Assembly (NCBI RefSeq): GCF_016906535.1
Contig: NC_057375.1
Span: 1,302,001 to 1,366,000 of the forward strand
Source: Rhizoctonia solani
Lineage: Eukaryota; Basidiomycota; Agaricomycetes; Cantharellales; Ceratobasidiaceae
DNA: 64,000 bases
Direction of reading: 5' to 3'
The notes under the pieces: generated by a model
Told to the model about the DNA's origin: nothing
The model's database searches: none
What the model saw: the letters and a program-made list of their open reading frames with translations, nothing else
Program-made: the position numbers and the translations under genes
Shown: positions 11,773 through 22,602 of the stretch, one piece after another
Position numbering within the stretch: the stretch's first letter is position 1
Layout of the letters: the number at the start of each line of letters is the position of its first letter

Positions 11773-12653
11773 ATGGCTGCGAATCCCACGACGACGGAAG
11801 TACTTACTATCCCCACTAAGGATATTGAGCCCGAGCCATCTACATCGAAAGATACAACTCCCGCTTCTCGCCCAGAAGACCAACGGGGAACTCGTCTCTA
11901 CGTCGGAAATCTGGATCATTCTGTGGACGAGTATGTACTTTATTGCGTCTATTGATATCAGAATAATATTATTCTTATATGCACTGCTTCAAATATTCTG
12001 GGCGTAGGAAGCTACCAAAGCCCTCGTAGCGTGCCATGACAAGCCACTTCGTCGTCGCCGTATTACCGTTACATTTGCAAGTCAGAACACACACGCAACT
12101 TACAGTAACTCGGGAGCGGGCCCTCACCGGTGAGTATTGCTCACATTTCTCGGTTTATTTTGACTAACTGTCGCAACATAGACGCCACGCAGCTCCTCCA
12201 AAACATACTACTCTTTCTTTGATGAAAACCCAGAACAAGCTTCAAAGTACGTCTGCCAAGATCGCGGCACTGGAGGCCAAACTAGGTGTTAGAACGCGAG
12301 AGGACATCCAAGGAGGCAGATGCTCTACTGTCGGAAGTATTGGGTAAGCTCAGTTTCATAGCGTTACCAAAAAAGCGTCTTATATTCTCACTAGGGCCCC
12401 CAACTTCTACACCTTTATCACTTCCTGCTAAACCGCCGCCCTCAATTGTGCCAGCCTCAACGCAGAGTGTACAATCAGTTCCTCGTCGACACCCAGAGCC
12501 AACAGGCCAACCCGGCCCGCTCTTAAACCTCGGTATAATCCCTCCATCAATCAAGAACGCTGCCTCGCGTCCCCCCGCTCTTTCTTCTCACGTAAAAGAA
12601 AAACCCGGAAAGCTGCATTGCAGGCGTCGCTTGGTATTGTGCGGAAGAAATGA
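11773..12653 (+). pseudogene. RBM18-like RNA-binding protein with the RRM core deleted
   Basis: ATG 11773 opens an acidic Thr/Pro-rich N-terminus followed by the start of an RRM (TRLYVGNLDHSVDE, the RNP2 strand). A donor GTATGT follows, then a scrap reading YALLQIF near 11980. The sequence jumps straight to the end of the RRM (EATKALVACHDKPLRRRRIT) from about 12008. The middle beta strands, including the RNP1 motif expected between, are missing. Later parts continue over introns 12129-12181 and about 12345-12395: a coiled coil (KTQNKLQSTSAKIAALEAKL), a Pro-rich segment, and a basic tail ending KAALQASLGIVRKK with TGA 12651-12653. That tail is in a different frame, beyond an A run. RBM18-type proteins have a single RRM and bind RNA; without RNP1 this copy should not. 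Confidence 0.7.
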
Positions 12654-13161
12654 GATTGTTGGTCAGTTGTGAGTCCCTGAACATCGGGCGAAATTGCGGT
12701 AGCGTTCCAGTGTTCACTCTGATAATACGAGTACATTTAATCATATTCATGTTTTCCTCGTACTACTTCTCATCCTACCAAGCGCGATGTCCCCCGTCAA
12801 CAACAATGCTAGGAACCATCTTCAGTAGGAAGCGGCAGATAAACCAATAGCACTCACTCGCTGCCAGTACAGTACGTCGATGCATCAGAAACAAGCCAAA
12901 CCGCCGCCCCGCACACCTCGTGTGGCTTCCAATTCGTCCAAGTGGGTTCTGCGAGGCCCAGCCTTCGGTAACACCCGGGACACTGAAGAAAGGGCGCGTG
13001 AGATCCGTAGGTATATATCCTGTGCACAGTCAGTAAGGATGAAAAGATAAAAAGATTGGCCCAGAGATGTTACCCTGATTTGGGCCCGAGTTCAGTCGCC
13101 ATAGTTCGTCCCATCGCAAGAACGCCCCCTTGCTTGCTTGGTAGGCTATGATTTGCATATC
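12654..13161 (+). other. Intergenic, with one coding-like fragment at 12880-13010
   Basis: ATG 12880 opens a basic, well-formed stretch (KPPPRTPRVASNSSKWVLRG, ERAREIR) that ends at a possible donor (GTAGGT) near 13008. It could be a lone exon of an unrecognised gene or a leftover. The rest shows nothing. Confidence 0.3.
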
Positions 13162-13759
13162 CTAAATCCAAGATGTGTTGGTTTCTTTTTTTGACACGGT
13201 GGATCTGCTTGGAAACTTGCCTGAAGACCAATACTCCCGGCTATAGATGCAATCAGCACAATACTTCCCTCGGTCCCGAACTTGCCATCTGCCTCGCGCC
13301 TGGGCAGTATAAAAGACACCGTTACAGTTTACATTCATTGTCTTTTCGAAATCTTCTGCCTTAAACTCCAAACATGACTCTGCGAGTGCGATCCCCGCGG
13401 CCGCAACGCAAAAGTCTAGTCTTCCCTCTTTCTCTGCGATTTTTGGACTTTTTGCCACATGGTTTGTGCTCGGTCACATCCCCACAGATATACTCGAATT
13501 TTCCTTTGAAAGATTCAGAAATAGTAACGAATTCTGGACCAGGAGCCTCGGGCAGATCAAACACGTAGATCCTAGCTGCATCCGCTTCAGCTAAGGCGCG
13601 TGCCATCTCGAGGCCCAGGCCACGGTTGCCACCCGTCACGATCCAACACGACCGGTTAGAGAGAACATGGAGAGGATTGAGGCAGGGGCAGACATGGCAG
13701 AACTCGAGGTTGGGGGGAGGGGGGGTTACGAGCAGGGTGGGATGGTTCTGTGCTAGCAT
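13162..13759 (-). pseudogene. Short-chain dehydrogenase/reductase, truncated
   Basis: Reading from 13759 downwards, the Rossmann cofactor motif TGGNRGLG appears with the following helix (EMARALAEA) and a beta strand ending YVFDLPE, which suggests an NAD(P)-binding classical SDR similar to fungal sorbose/xylulose reductases. The next segment reads FCVAAAGIALAESC (the NAG-like strand) and DFEKTMNVNCNGVFYTAQA. After that the sequence degenerates (DRGKYCADCIYSREYW) and stops near 13162, before the catalytic YxxxK and the C-terminal third. A frame change lies between the two parts around 13450. Family length is about 250-290 residues; only about 170 are left. The lysine and tyrosine needed for catalysis are absent, so the copy is very likely inactive. 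Confidence 0.7.
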
Positions 13760-14251
13760 TTTGCAGCATTGCGACCATTACATATATTCTCTACCCTGGG
13801 CTGAAATTTTCCCAAGGCAAATAGTCTATATACCAGCTTCAGAACTCCCACAGGTATCTTGAGGACTTCGCTCGGCTATGTTTAGAACAAGATGCAGGAT
13901 AATGTGGTTCTTATGTCTCATTACGGAACAAAACTGGTTCACCTGACTAGCCGTAGCCCGTAAATATCTCAGTATACGATATACGCTAACCGAGTAATAC
14001 TCTTCATAGAACAATACATACACCGCGTATGATAGATACTCAAATTAATCATCTGAATCTGACTTCTCTATCAGCGATGGGTGATTGATAATTCAGAATC
14101 ACGTTCAGTCAAAGCTCTGTGGGAAACAAACCCGCATAGTGTGACAAGGGTCATATGACTCATATCTAATGCACTAAAAACTCACCACTCGAATGCTTAC
14201 ATATTGGGAATCCTTGTGGAAAATCAACAAATGAACATGCATGAGGACTAG
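13760..14251. other. No recognisable gene
   Basis: AT-rich spacer between the truncated dehydrogenase start and the stop codon of the regulator that reads toward it. Contains a poly-G patch at 13709-13730 just inside the dehydrogenase leader. Nothing else seen. Confidence 0.5.
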
Positions 14252-16292
14252 CTATTTGCCCGACACTCTGAAACAAGCTACTCTTAAGTCTGACCATACG
14301 GCCGCTCGTCCTTCAGATTTTGTCCTCGCCCAAACGTCCTCTACTTGCATCCATGCATCATTGCCAGAAGTCTTGGAGTAGCGTATTCGCGAAGGATGAG
14401 AACTCTTCGACGGAGGATATCACAGTCTCGCTCCTTAGATGTGGCAACACCAGCTGGAGATCAAGTTAGGCGAGGGGAAACGAACTTATTTACGTTACAT
14501 ACAATGATCATTGGGCTCACCAAGAAAGCATCTGGATTTCGCCCAGGCTTTATTCCCTTGACGAGACGCATGAATCCTCTCTGTGCTCGTATTACGCGGA
14601 GATCGTTGGCATTGGCACCACATAGAGCCTACATTATTCCGGTACTATCAGCCTTCACTCGTAGGATAACGCGAGTATATGCGCACCATGTAAAGGTAAA
14701 TAGACATTACATGACGCCAACACTCTTGAACGACTATTCTCCCAATGCGTAACGCCGAGTCCCAGATTGGCTTATAAAAAACCCATTTGTTGCAAATCCT
14801 CCTCTATCCGAGCGATCAATTCAAGTCGGTGCCAGCTCCGGTACTTCGCACAGGGAGTTAATCCAGGCTAGCATCATGATAAATTGATCTGGGACACCAT
14901 GAAGCCAGTACAACCCGCAGTTCTCTTGGATTTGATAGATTCTTTCACAAATCTCGAGTGAGAACGGTACGTGGTACTTGAAGAGTAGGTCTCCCTGTAA
15001 GTGCGCTTGTCATGATGTCAATGGCTGCATAATGTTGGATGTTCAGGCGGGATTCAAGTTAATTGTCGAAAGATTAAGCTGCCCTGGTAGCTCGGAACAT
15101 GCGATCGAAAAGCCGGAGCCCGTCTAGTAATTGGATGCAGGCTGTCATTGGTTGAGTGTATATTTGGAGTGTGAATACCTATCAATGATGGAAAAATTTA
15201 AAAGTGAGAGCCGAAGCCGAGTAATTTATGTGTTGTTACCATACCTCAAGGTACCGTCCAATACATGCAAAGCATCTTGTATGTTCAGCTCGGGCGAATG
15301 TGGATGACTCAGTCAAGAATTTAGAACTCTTTTTCGCACCTCCGAGGTCAGGTGGGAGACAAACGAGACGCCTTCGTCTACTGTCAATTGCCTTCCAAAC
15401 ACATGCATCATTGGCTATTAGGATGCACCTCGTTCGTGTATCCTCGGATGATAGCTGGACAATCATCTCCTTTGCACTATGCGCTATTTTAAGGGGCTCG
15501 AAGACAGCAACGATAGCCCAGCGCGAGTCTGAGATCGTCATTAGCATCTTTAGGCCTCAAAGAGGATATACTAACTTACAGGACTGGAGTACAAACGGAA
15601 GTGTGTTCTCTTTGAGATACTATCCATGGCAGGAGCTATAGACAGAATCGTCTGGACCCCTTCAGGATCAGGATCATCTTCGTCAATTCCACAGTTGTCG
15701 GCATAAGGCCAAGTCATTTCCAGGTCCATGCTGGGAATGGCGCCGCCGCCGGATGACATTCCCGTGCTAGATTGGATATGGGATCGGCTGAATCCACGAT
15801 GCACCAACTTGTCGGTATCAGGGAACATTTGCGTGCGTAGAGAAGTGAGACAAAACTGGTGAAGCACCGATAGCGTCCCAAAGGAAGCGGCAAGTAAGTT
15901 ATGTTCTGTTTCGTCATTCCTCATCACGGATGAGGTCTTGATAGCAGCTACACTCGCTCCTGGGGCCAAACGTGACTGCGAAAAAGTTGGTTTCGGAAGT
16001 GAATCCAGCTAGTCAAAGATGAGAGGCGCCATCGTTTTTGGCAGCTTTCGCTAAGATCGCCTCGGGTCGAGGGCGGGCTTTGTCCTTTGTCAAGTGTGTC
16101 ACACTATCTGGATACGCGATGAATTCGTAGCCACATGGTATTCCCGAGGTCAAACATCGTTGGCATGTGGCTTTCCTTCGTCGCACTTCTTGCGCCTGCA
16201 CTCAAAGGTTGTGAATTTTATCATGCGGATGTTTTTCTGCACACTGGCTTTGCATGCGGTACAGCCTGTTGTAGACCGACGATGTGACATTT
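14252..16292 (-). pseudogene. Zn2Cys6 transcription factor (Fungal_trans_2 type), multiple frame breaks
   Basis: From ATG 16292 the N-terminus reads STTGCTACKA, then an intron of about 40 nt, then RRKKCDEGKP and CQRCLTSGIPC. These together give the C-x2-C-x6-C-x6-C-x2-C-x6-C zinc cluster. Then follow an acidic linker (DEDDPDPEGVQTIL), a block at 15236-15547 (PLKIAHSAKEMIVQLSSEDT) and, lower down, matches to the Fungal_trans_2-like domain found repeatedly in Rhizoctonia: EICERIYQIQENCGLYWLHG, PDQFIMMLAWINSLCEVPE, GRNPDAFLVSPMIIV, AGVATSKERDCDILRRRV, VEDVWARTKSEGRAAVWSDL. The stop is at 14252-14254. Segments switch frame at least five times, some at short homopolymers. The role would be DNA-binding regulation in the nucleus. 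It lies next to a P450 reading the same way. Confidence 0.7.
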
Positions 16293-16623
16293 TGTGAGCT
16301 GAAGTTACTATCGTTATAGTTGGAAAGTGACACAGTTGATGCCACTATCTCAATATACGTAGCCAAATTGACTAAAACTGTCGCGGCAAATCGACGCGGT
16401 GACATATCTACAGGTGTTTGGTTACGAGAGCGGAATGCGGTACAGCCTGTTGTAGACCGACCAGATGTGGACATTTTGTGAGCTGAAGTTACTATCGTTA
16501 TAGTTGGAAGTGACACACAGTTGATGCCACTATCTCAAATATACGTAGCCAAATTGACTAAAACTGTCGCGGCAAATCGACGCGGTGACATATCTACAGG
16601 TGTTTGGTTACGAGAGCGGAATG
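16255..16623 (-). repeat. Direct tandem duplication of about 180 bp
   Basis: The segment from about 16255 (gcggtacagcctgttgtaga) to 16435 is repeated immediately from about 16436 to 16623. The copies differ by a handful of small indels (for example acgatgtgac against accagatgtggac, and gtgacacag against gtgacacacag). It covers the start codon, the first zinc-cluster cysteine codons and the upstream region of the minus-strand regulator, so the first 15 or so codons and the promoter exist twice. Confidence 0.9.
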
Positions 16624-17253
16624 ATCGGCAATTGGAGAGAAGCAGCTGTGGCTGTACAAACCTTCGCGCAAGATTACATTATCATTCTAACCACGGCTCG
16701 TATTGTCTTCCACCGTGAATCGGGAGTAGAGACGTGATCCATTTGCTATCAATTGGTTGCGGAGCTTATGTTGTGCACTGAAGCTGAGGGCGGTTGACGC
16801 CAACGCTAGTTTTATTCGCTACTAGAGCGAATTCATTCAACAAAAACTGCAGCTTCTTCACAACGCTCCCAGTGTTCGTGAGATCCTTCAAGCATTGTTC
16901 GATCGCAATCCCTACGTGCTAACTCGAACATCGGCTGCTCTGAAAAAGGTACTGGATCTTATGCTATGGTTCTCAAGAAGCGTAACTCGGATTATCGAGA
17001 ACCATGGTCTCACGAGCTTCGGTAGATTTTGCGGAGCATCAAAACTGTAGAGGCTTGGCGGAGTCAGCAATAAATGTAAGCTTAAGCCCACGGATTTGAG
17101 ATATCAGGATAAAAGCAACACTCTCTTCTGGCATTCAATAAGATGAACATTTAGCTTCAAGCCAATCTCATTTTTAACAAACAACCAAGCCATAACCAGT
17201 TGATGGGAAATGGATCGTGCTTCCTTTACACTCACGAGAAAATGAAAATGACA
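16624..17253 (+). other. Spacer with a 75-codon coding-like frame (16826-17050)
   Basis: A frame open between TAG 16823 and TAG 17048 encodes a smooth helical stretch (LQLLHNAPSVREILQALF, TSAALKKVLDLM), but it has no early ATG. It may be an exon or a relic of an unrecognised gene. No family could be assigned. Confidence 0.25.
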
Positions 17254-19392
17254 CTACACTCGCTGAGACTTGATAAACTCCTTGTCTTCATCTCCCAACC
17301 CAATTTCATACGGAGCAAAAGCGGTACTACTAGCTTGAAACTCATGCTCCAACGCTTCTGCATGTTGCTTGCTACGAGGAGTGATGGTAACCATAAATGG
17401 CTCCGGACATGTCAAGATACCCTAAAGAACTATTAGTTTAAAGGCACGGGATATATATCGATTTAAAGGACCTTTGCATAGTTCCAGGTATCGATGGGAA
17501 TAGGCTTTCCGGTCTTTTCATCAATTTCAGGACCATAATTGAAGCCCCACACGAGGTTCATCGTGTTAACCATCTGTAGAAGTAGTCCACGACTGATTAC
17601 TCTAGTGGTACTGGACGAATGCTTACTATACTATTTTTGCTAGATGCACACCGGGGCAAAACCTCCTTCCACTGCCAAACCATATGTTATTTTTCCTGTC
17701 TGTATTAATCACCTCAGGTTTGGTGCCAAACTCGTTCTGCAGCCAGCGGTCGGGCCAAAAATCTTCGGGGCGTTCGTATACATCTGGATCGTGAAGCATA
17801 CCCCAGTTATTGACGAAGATTGTTGGGCCAGCTGGAATTCGGTAGCCTCGGTACTATGAAATATATCGTCAAGTCCATAGATTGGATGAATGGCTGTCAA
17901 TCCTCACAGAGATTTCGTCGACAGTTCCGTGAGGGACGGCAAGGGGAGCTGCTGGTCTCCAGCGATGAACTTCTTTGATGACTGCTTGAATATATGGCAG
18001 CTCAGAGAAGTCATCCGGAGTTGGCAACCGATCTGCCCCGACAACTTTATCGATCTCGTCCTGGGCAGTCTATGTAAACCTGTTCCGTGTAATGAGACAA
18101 TGGCCGTACCTGAGCCTTCTTCTGTGCCTCGGGGAACGCGGCCAGGGCCAAGATAAGAGACTGGACCCATGAACTTGTCGTATCCGACCCGCCTTCGATC
18201 ATTACTCCGCCAAGGTACCCCACCAGCTCTCGACTTATTCCAAACTCTGCTTGTCTGGTGAGGACCTGTATCACGTATTTGTTAGCAACAGTAAAATCGC
18301 GGCTTCGATATCGTACCTCTTCCATGAAGCATCCGTTCTCATAGTTGTTTGCAACTCGCTCTTCAGTTTCACGCAAGAGCCCAAAGTAGAGGTTACGCTG
18401 GCGTCTACGTCTACGGGTCTCATCACAAACATCTTTCCATCGAGCCAGTGGCCGGGGCATCCATTTAACAAAGGGAAGGAAATCGATTGGGGAAGGGAAC
18501 CTACATATACAGGTCGTTAGAAGGGTCTGAGTATAAATTGAGTCAAATTAGGGTATACCTGGCGTTAAAATCCTCTCCCATATGTTGGACTTCGAAAAAG
18601 TCCGACACTTCCTTGGTTTCAAAGCGTGGTGCCCGTTTACCAAACAATACGGATAAAATAACTGAAGCTGAATTTCTCCTAATATGAGTATAGAATCCCT
18701 AGAATGAGAGCTCAGCAGGTCGAACTAGACAAGAAGCGAAGACAAACCTTGGGATCGGTGAGAAAATCGTGCAGTGGCTGCGAAGATTCTGCCCGCTGAA
18801 TAGCCATATGTCGAGCGCATGCGCTTTGTGTTAATATTTCGTGAGATGCACGCCGAAGAATGCGCCAATTCTCCGCTGGGAACGAGCAAGCATTAAGGTG
18901 GTGGCTAACCTGATTTTATCCCAAAGAGAACTCACTGTATCGAGACATAACCATGCTCATTCCTCCAGTGACCCGGTCAGCTATGTAGTTCGGAGGTCGA
19001 TCAATGGTTGATAAAGATCGCTTGTCCATAAGATCTTTCAAAACCGTGGCATCGGTGATTACAATCGCCGTTCCGGGACCCATTTTGATCTGGCCAAGGC
19101 TTCAATGTAAGCTGAACTATCATTGAATATGGAACTCACCGAGTACAATCCCCCGTATTGACGCGCCGATTCCGTCAGTCTATAGTGCATCGTTTGGTCA
19201 GTGAGCAAAAATTTGGGTAACTTTCGCGTACTTGAAATGAGCTTCGAGTTTAGGAAAGATGTTAAGATTACCGAGAATAGGTACTGCAGCTGGCCCAGGT
19301 GGAAGGAAAGGCTCTCGCCTTCCTACGCGGAGCACCTTTAAGAGCATCCATACGAATATGGCACAAGCTGAATAACGGACGTAGCTATTCAT
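17254..19392 (-). CDS. Cytochrome P450 monooxygenase
   Basis: ATG 19392 starts an N-terminal membrane anchor (YSACAIFVWMLLKVL) followed by the proline hinge (FLPPGPAAVPILGN). Successive short exons give MGPGTAIVITDATVLKDLM, IDRPPNYIADRVTGG, SVLFGKRAPRFETKEVSDFF, the I-helix oxygen-activation region (MIEGGSDTTSS), the K-helix ExxR (IKEVHRWRP), the PERF region (YERPEDFWPDRW) and the heme loop FGSGRRFCPGVHLAK with the axial cysteine. It ends in QASSTAFAPYEIGLGDEDKE, stop at 17254-17256. Introns of 50-60 nt fit throughout, and I found no lesion that forces a pseudogene call. It is a microsomal class II P450 needing NADPH reductase; the substrate is unknown. It resembles the large Agaricomycete P450 groups often annotated as O-methylsterigmatocystin oxidoreductase-like. 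The regulator at 14.3-16.3 kb lies downstream on the same strand. Confidence 0.88.
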
Positions 19393-20488
19393 GGCGGGGA
19401 ATGGAGGTCAAAGTACAGAGAAAACATGTCATTTAAGCCATAATCCAGTTAAGCTACATGTACATCCCATCAAGGTCATCGAGGGTCGTCAATTGGCTCT
19501 CAAGAGCCCTCTACTTGCATAAATGACGTGAGTTTCACCGGAAATGCCGGATTTCACCAGTTGCGCTTTCTGCCACCCGCTTTCCGTTGTGCACAGCCAC
19601 CCCGCTAATGAAGCATAGCCACTCACCAACCAAAGGTAACTGCGAATAGATATTATGCATTTTTTGTTGTATTGTCACTGCCATTATGCTGTATTTAAGG
19701 AAATCATAATGATATTTTGCCATTAAACCACTCTCCGTAATTTTTCCTGTATATCATATATGTGTGCCCTTGGGTGGCCAAGTCCCGTCTATGTGTGACC
19801 CAGAAGCTAAAAAAAAACCCACTTTAGCTTACAAATCTGAAAACTCTTCGTGTTCTCGCAATGTACATGTTTGGAAGGCGGTGCTCGGACAGCCCAAAAT
19901 CCGGTGTCAAAAATGCCAGTTTCACAACCATCAATATGCAAGTCAAGGGGTACTACTGTACGTGGTTTCAGGGATGAGCGTCTAGGCAAATCCGAGCGGC
20001 CAGTCATTAAATTAGGGTATGCTCCGAGTGTAATCCTCTGATCGTTGAAGCCAAGAAGATCGATCATGTTGTCTTCCTGTTTGTTGGAGGGCGGAGATAG
20101 CAATCAAATGTTAGGTTAAACCGAGGTCAGGCACAATATCGATATTTTTCAGAGTAAGGAGGGGGGTAGATGAGAAAGAATCGTGGATCAAATGAAGTTG
20201 CCCCGTAAAATTACCAATTCCCCCTTCTGCGATATTTAACTGCTTTGTAGGTAATTGTAGCGATTTTACTCAATGACGTACCAGCACAGACTCGGGCAGG
20301 GAACAAGCGCCAACGATAAGCAGCGTGTCGTACAAACAACATATCACGTTATAAAACATCAAAGTACAATGTATCCAGACAAGAACGGAAACAAAGACAA
20401 GGGCGTGGATAGTAGAAAGGGGGTAATACGTTTCCCGCACAGACGGACAGAGAATAGTGTTCGGTCGTGGAAGGCAGTGACGGAGTAT
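19393..20488. other. No recognisable gene
   Basis: P450 upstream region and the 3' flank of synaptobrevin. A minus-strand open frame at 19807-20103 shows no motif and is not supported. Confidence 0.45.
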
Positions 20489-21183
20489 TCAGCTGTTGTT
20501 ATTGCCCTTGACGGCTTTCACGATGGGGACCACAATGATAACGATTAGGATCGCAACACCAATAGCGATAATGATACGCATTTTCATGTCCTTCCACCTG
20601 TTGATATTCGGTAAATGTATTGCAATTAGTAACAATTAAAAACAAAGGTGCATACCACATGTTCTTGCGCACTCGGTTTGCTCCTCGTCGGAAGCCCTGG
20701 GCGTTGACAGCGAGGTTGTCTGAGGATAATTGTTTGAATTAGATTATCGATTAATGGGGAATGGCATCTGGGTATGGGGCTGTGCGCCGACGGCGTGCCG
20801 AGGGGCGCATAGCGCCGCGCAGTATGCGCTGCATGATTGGCAGCTCGGGGATGGCTACGCATGACACGATATGGCCGATACCTCAATGCATTCGGGTGGA
20901 CACAGTCAAGCGAGACTATGCTTGAGACCAAATACTTTGGCCGATAACGAAAATGACAAGAATGACAAGAATGACAAGAGTTTTACTCACCAGTCTTGTC
21001 TTGCAAGACATCTAGTCTTTCACCACGCTCCGCCACACGGGTAATGTTCTCGCGCATGATACCGACGGTATCATCAATTTGTGTTGGATTGCAGCGGTCT
21101 TGGGATTCGATGGACGGCCAGGCTCGCCAGACGGATTCGCAGAAGAGCCACCGCGAGGAAGATAAGGGTCATATGGCTCGGAC
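20489..21183 (-). CDS. Synaptobrevin/VAMP-like R-SNARE (Snc1/Snc2-type), 5' exon not placed
   Basis: Exons: 20991-21183 ([19 protein letters not shown], then the SNARE motif [20 protein letters not shown] and [10 protein letters not shown]), 20656-20719 ([20 protein letters not shown]), and 20489-20597 (WWKDMKMRI followed by the C-terminal anchor [18 protein letters not shown]), stop TGA 20489-20491. The central zero-layer arginine is the R of [10 protein letters not shown]. It would sit on secretory vesicles and pair with plasma-membrane Q-SNAREs during exocytosis. The join between AAIQ and QIDDT is off by one base at CCAACAC; one more A would restore it. The intron 20720-20990 is unusually long for this window (about 270 nt). 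The start codon lies in a tiny upstream exon I could not fix. Confidence 0.88.
20951..20980. repeat. Three tandem copies of a 9-10-nt unit (aatgacaag) in a synaptobrevin intron
   Basis: aaatgacaag, aatgacaaga and atgacaagag follow one another directly, next to the 5' splice site of the long intron on the minus strand. Confidence 0.75.
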
Positions 21184-22251
21184 CTGCATGTATGAGCAAA
21201 GTCCATGAGTTAAAGCTCAACGGTTGATACGAACTGCGGAAATAGGGGAGACACAGACCGCCCAGTAGCAACAAGTAAGTCTATACGTACATGATGGATT
21301 ATTCTTAGTTTACTTTTTCATGAGATTATGCGTCAGCATTGCGACGAGCGTCTTGGGACGGAAGGCACTCACCAGTGGTTGTCGTCAGTGGGGCGATGGT
21401 GCGAACGGGAAGCCGCGGTTGCTGCACCGGATTAGCACTGCCACAATATCACGTGATGATGTTCCACGCTCTTGGCTCAACCACGATCGTCTATTCATTT
21501 CTTGATGCCTTTCACTGAAAAATTGGGCAGATGAGCCCGCATGTCTATCAGTGGCATCTTTAATTATACACATTACTATATGAGCGAGCACCTTTATGCT
21601 TTGATTTTAGAGCGACAGTCGAATCTCAACCTCTTCAATACCACTACTTTCCCTGATATGAGCCGGGTCATGAAAGCATTACCAATCTCAACAATCACAA
21701 GTTAATAAATTGTTGAGGTTGTTCTGGCTACGCAAAGCACTTGAGTCTTGTGCTTCCGACATGTAATTTACGCCTTGTCCAAGCTTGGTTGTGCCGTGGC
21801 CCGTCTCGGCCTGAATCGGCTATTAATATATTGAGTTAAGTTCTTGCTAACTTTCGAGCTTCCTTGAGATTGATTGCAGGCTCCCCGATTACTCGCGCTG
21901 TCCCGCCAACTGAGATCTTGTCGGGACCAACACCTTCTGCATTGCCATATTTCGACGATAGCTAATGCCACTCAAGGTTCCACCGCTCCCAGTCGGTAGT
22001 ATGTTTTCCTATCCTGATCAAACACAAACTGTTTTATTGATCGTCTTGCTTCCACCAATAGGTTTATGATACCAAAGGGGAGTCTCCAATCTATTATCAT
22101 TATATTATCTAATTATACCATGTAATAGCCAAAACATCATGCTCCTCATCATAGTTAAATAGAATACGACCAAAGTCAATATATATGCGTGTTCTACAGA
22201 CGATTGTCAGCCACAAATATCACACGAGTCACTGGAGGATTTATCAGACCT
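21184..22251. other. Upstream region of synaptobrevin; no recognisable gene
   Basis: A minus-strand stretch at 21370-21430 (coding-like PRLPVRTIAPLTTTTG with a following donor GTGAGT) may be a leader exon of synaptobrevin. Otherwise nothing. Confidence 0.35.
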
Positions 22252-22490
22252 TTACATGATGATTTCGCACATCGAGAAGTTTGATCCGGAGGATTTGGTT
22301 TGAGTCGCCTCGTTAGGCTGAGAGTGAGTGGCTACAGCTGATGCTTCGAAGGAAATTAGTATTCATGAAATGTCGTTTAGAGACGAATATACTTACTGTA
22401 CCCCTCAGTCTTTTCGGAATTTTGAGAGCGTGCAGAGGCAACAGCCTTGTCAGCGGGAGTGGAAAAAACAACAGCAAAGAAGTCGGCCAT
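22252..22490 (-). CDS. Small 61-residue protein, two exons, C-terminus CEIIM
   Basis: Exon 1 (22397-22490) encodes MADFFAVVFSTPADKAVASA and 11 further residues. A 53-nt intron (22344-22396, GTAAGT..AG) joins in matching phase to exon 2 (22252-22343), ending NFSMCEIIM with TAA at 22252-22254. Intron size, phase match, and a TATA element about 105 bp upstream of the ATG support a real gene. It is too short to appear as a long open frame. No family is recognised. Small size, a hydrophobic/acidic start and a cysteine near the end recall fungal lipopeptide pheromone precursors, but the cysteine is fifth from the end rather than fourth, so a CAAX box is not present as read. Confidence 0.55.
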
Positions 22491-22594
22491 CGTGGTTTAA
22501 AAAAGCGGAGTAAGGAGTACTGTAAGGTCAGGAGACGAGTGGTGCCAAGTGAGTTGAACAACTGATAGTAAGCATCCAATCCCGTCCATCCCAA

Positions 22595-22602
22595 TATTTA
22601 TA
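22595..22602 (-). promoter_or_regulatory. TATA box of the small 61-residue gene
   Basis: TATAAATA on the minus strand, about 105 bp before the ATG at 22490, in the position expected for a fungal core promoter. Confidence 0.55.

Noticed and set aside
14345..14752. Plus-strand open frame of 135 codons
   Set aside because: It is the antisense shadow of the Fungal_trans_2 regulator, whose motifs (AGVATSKERD, GRNPDAFLV) are on the minus strand.
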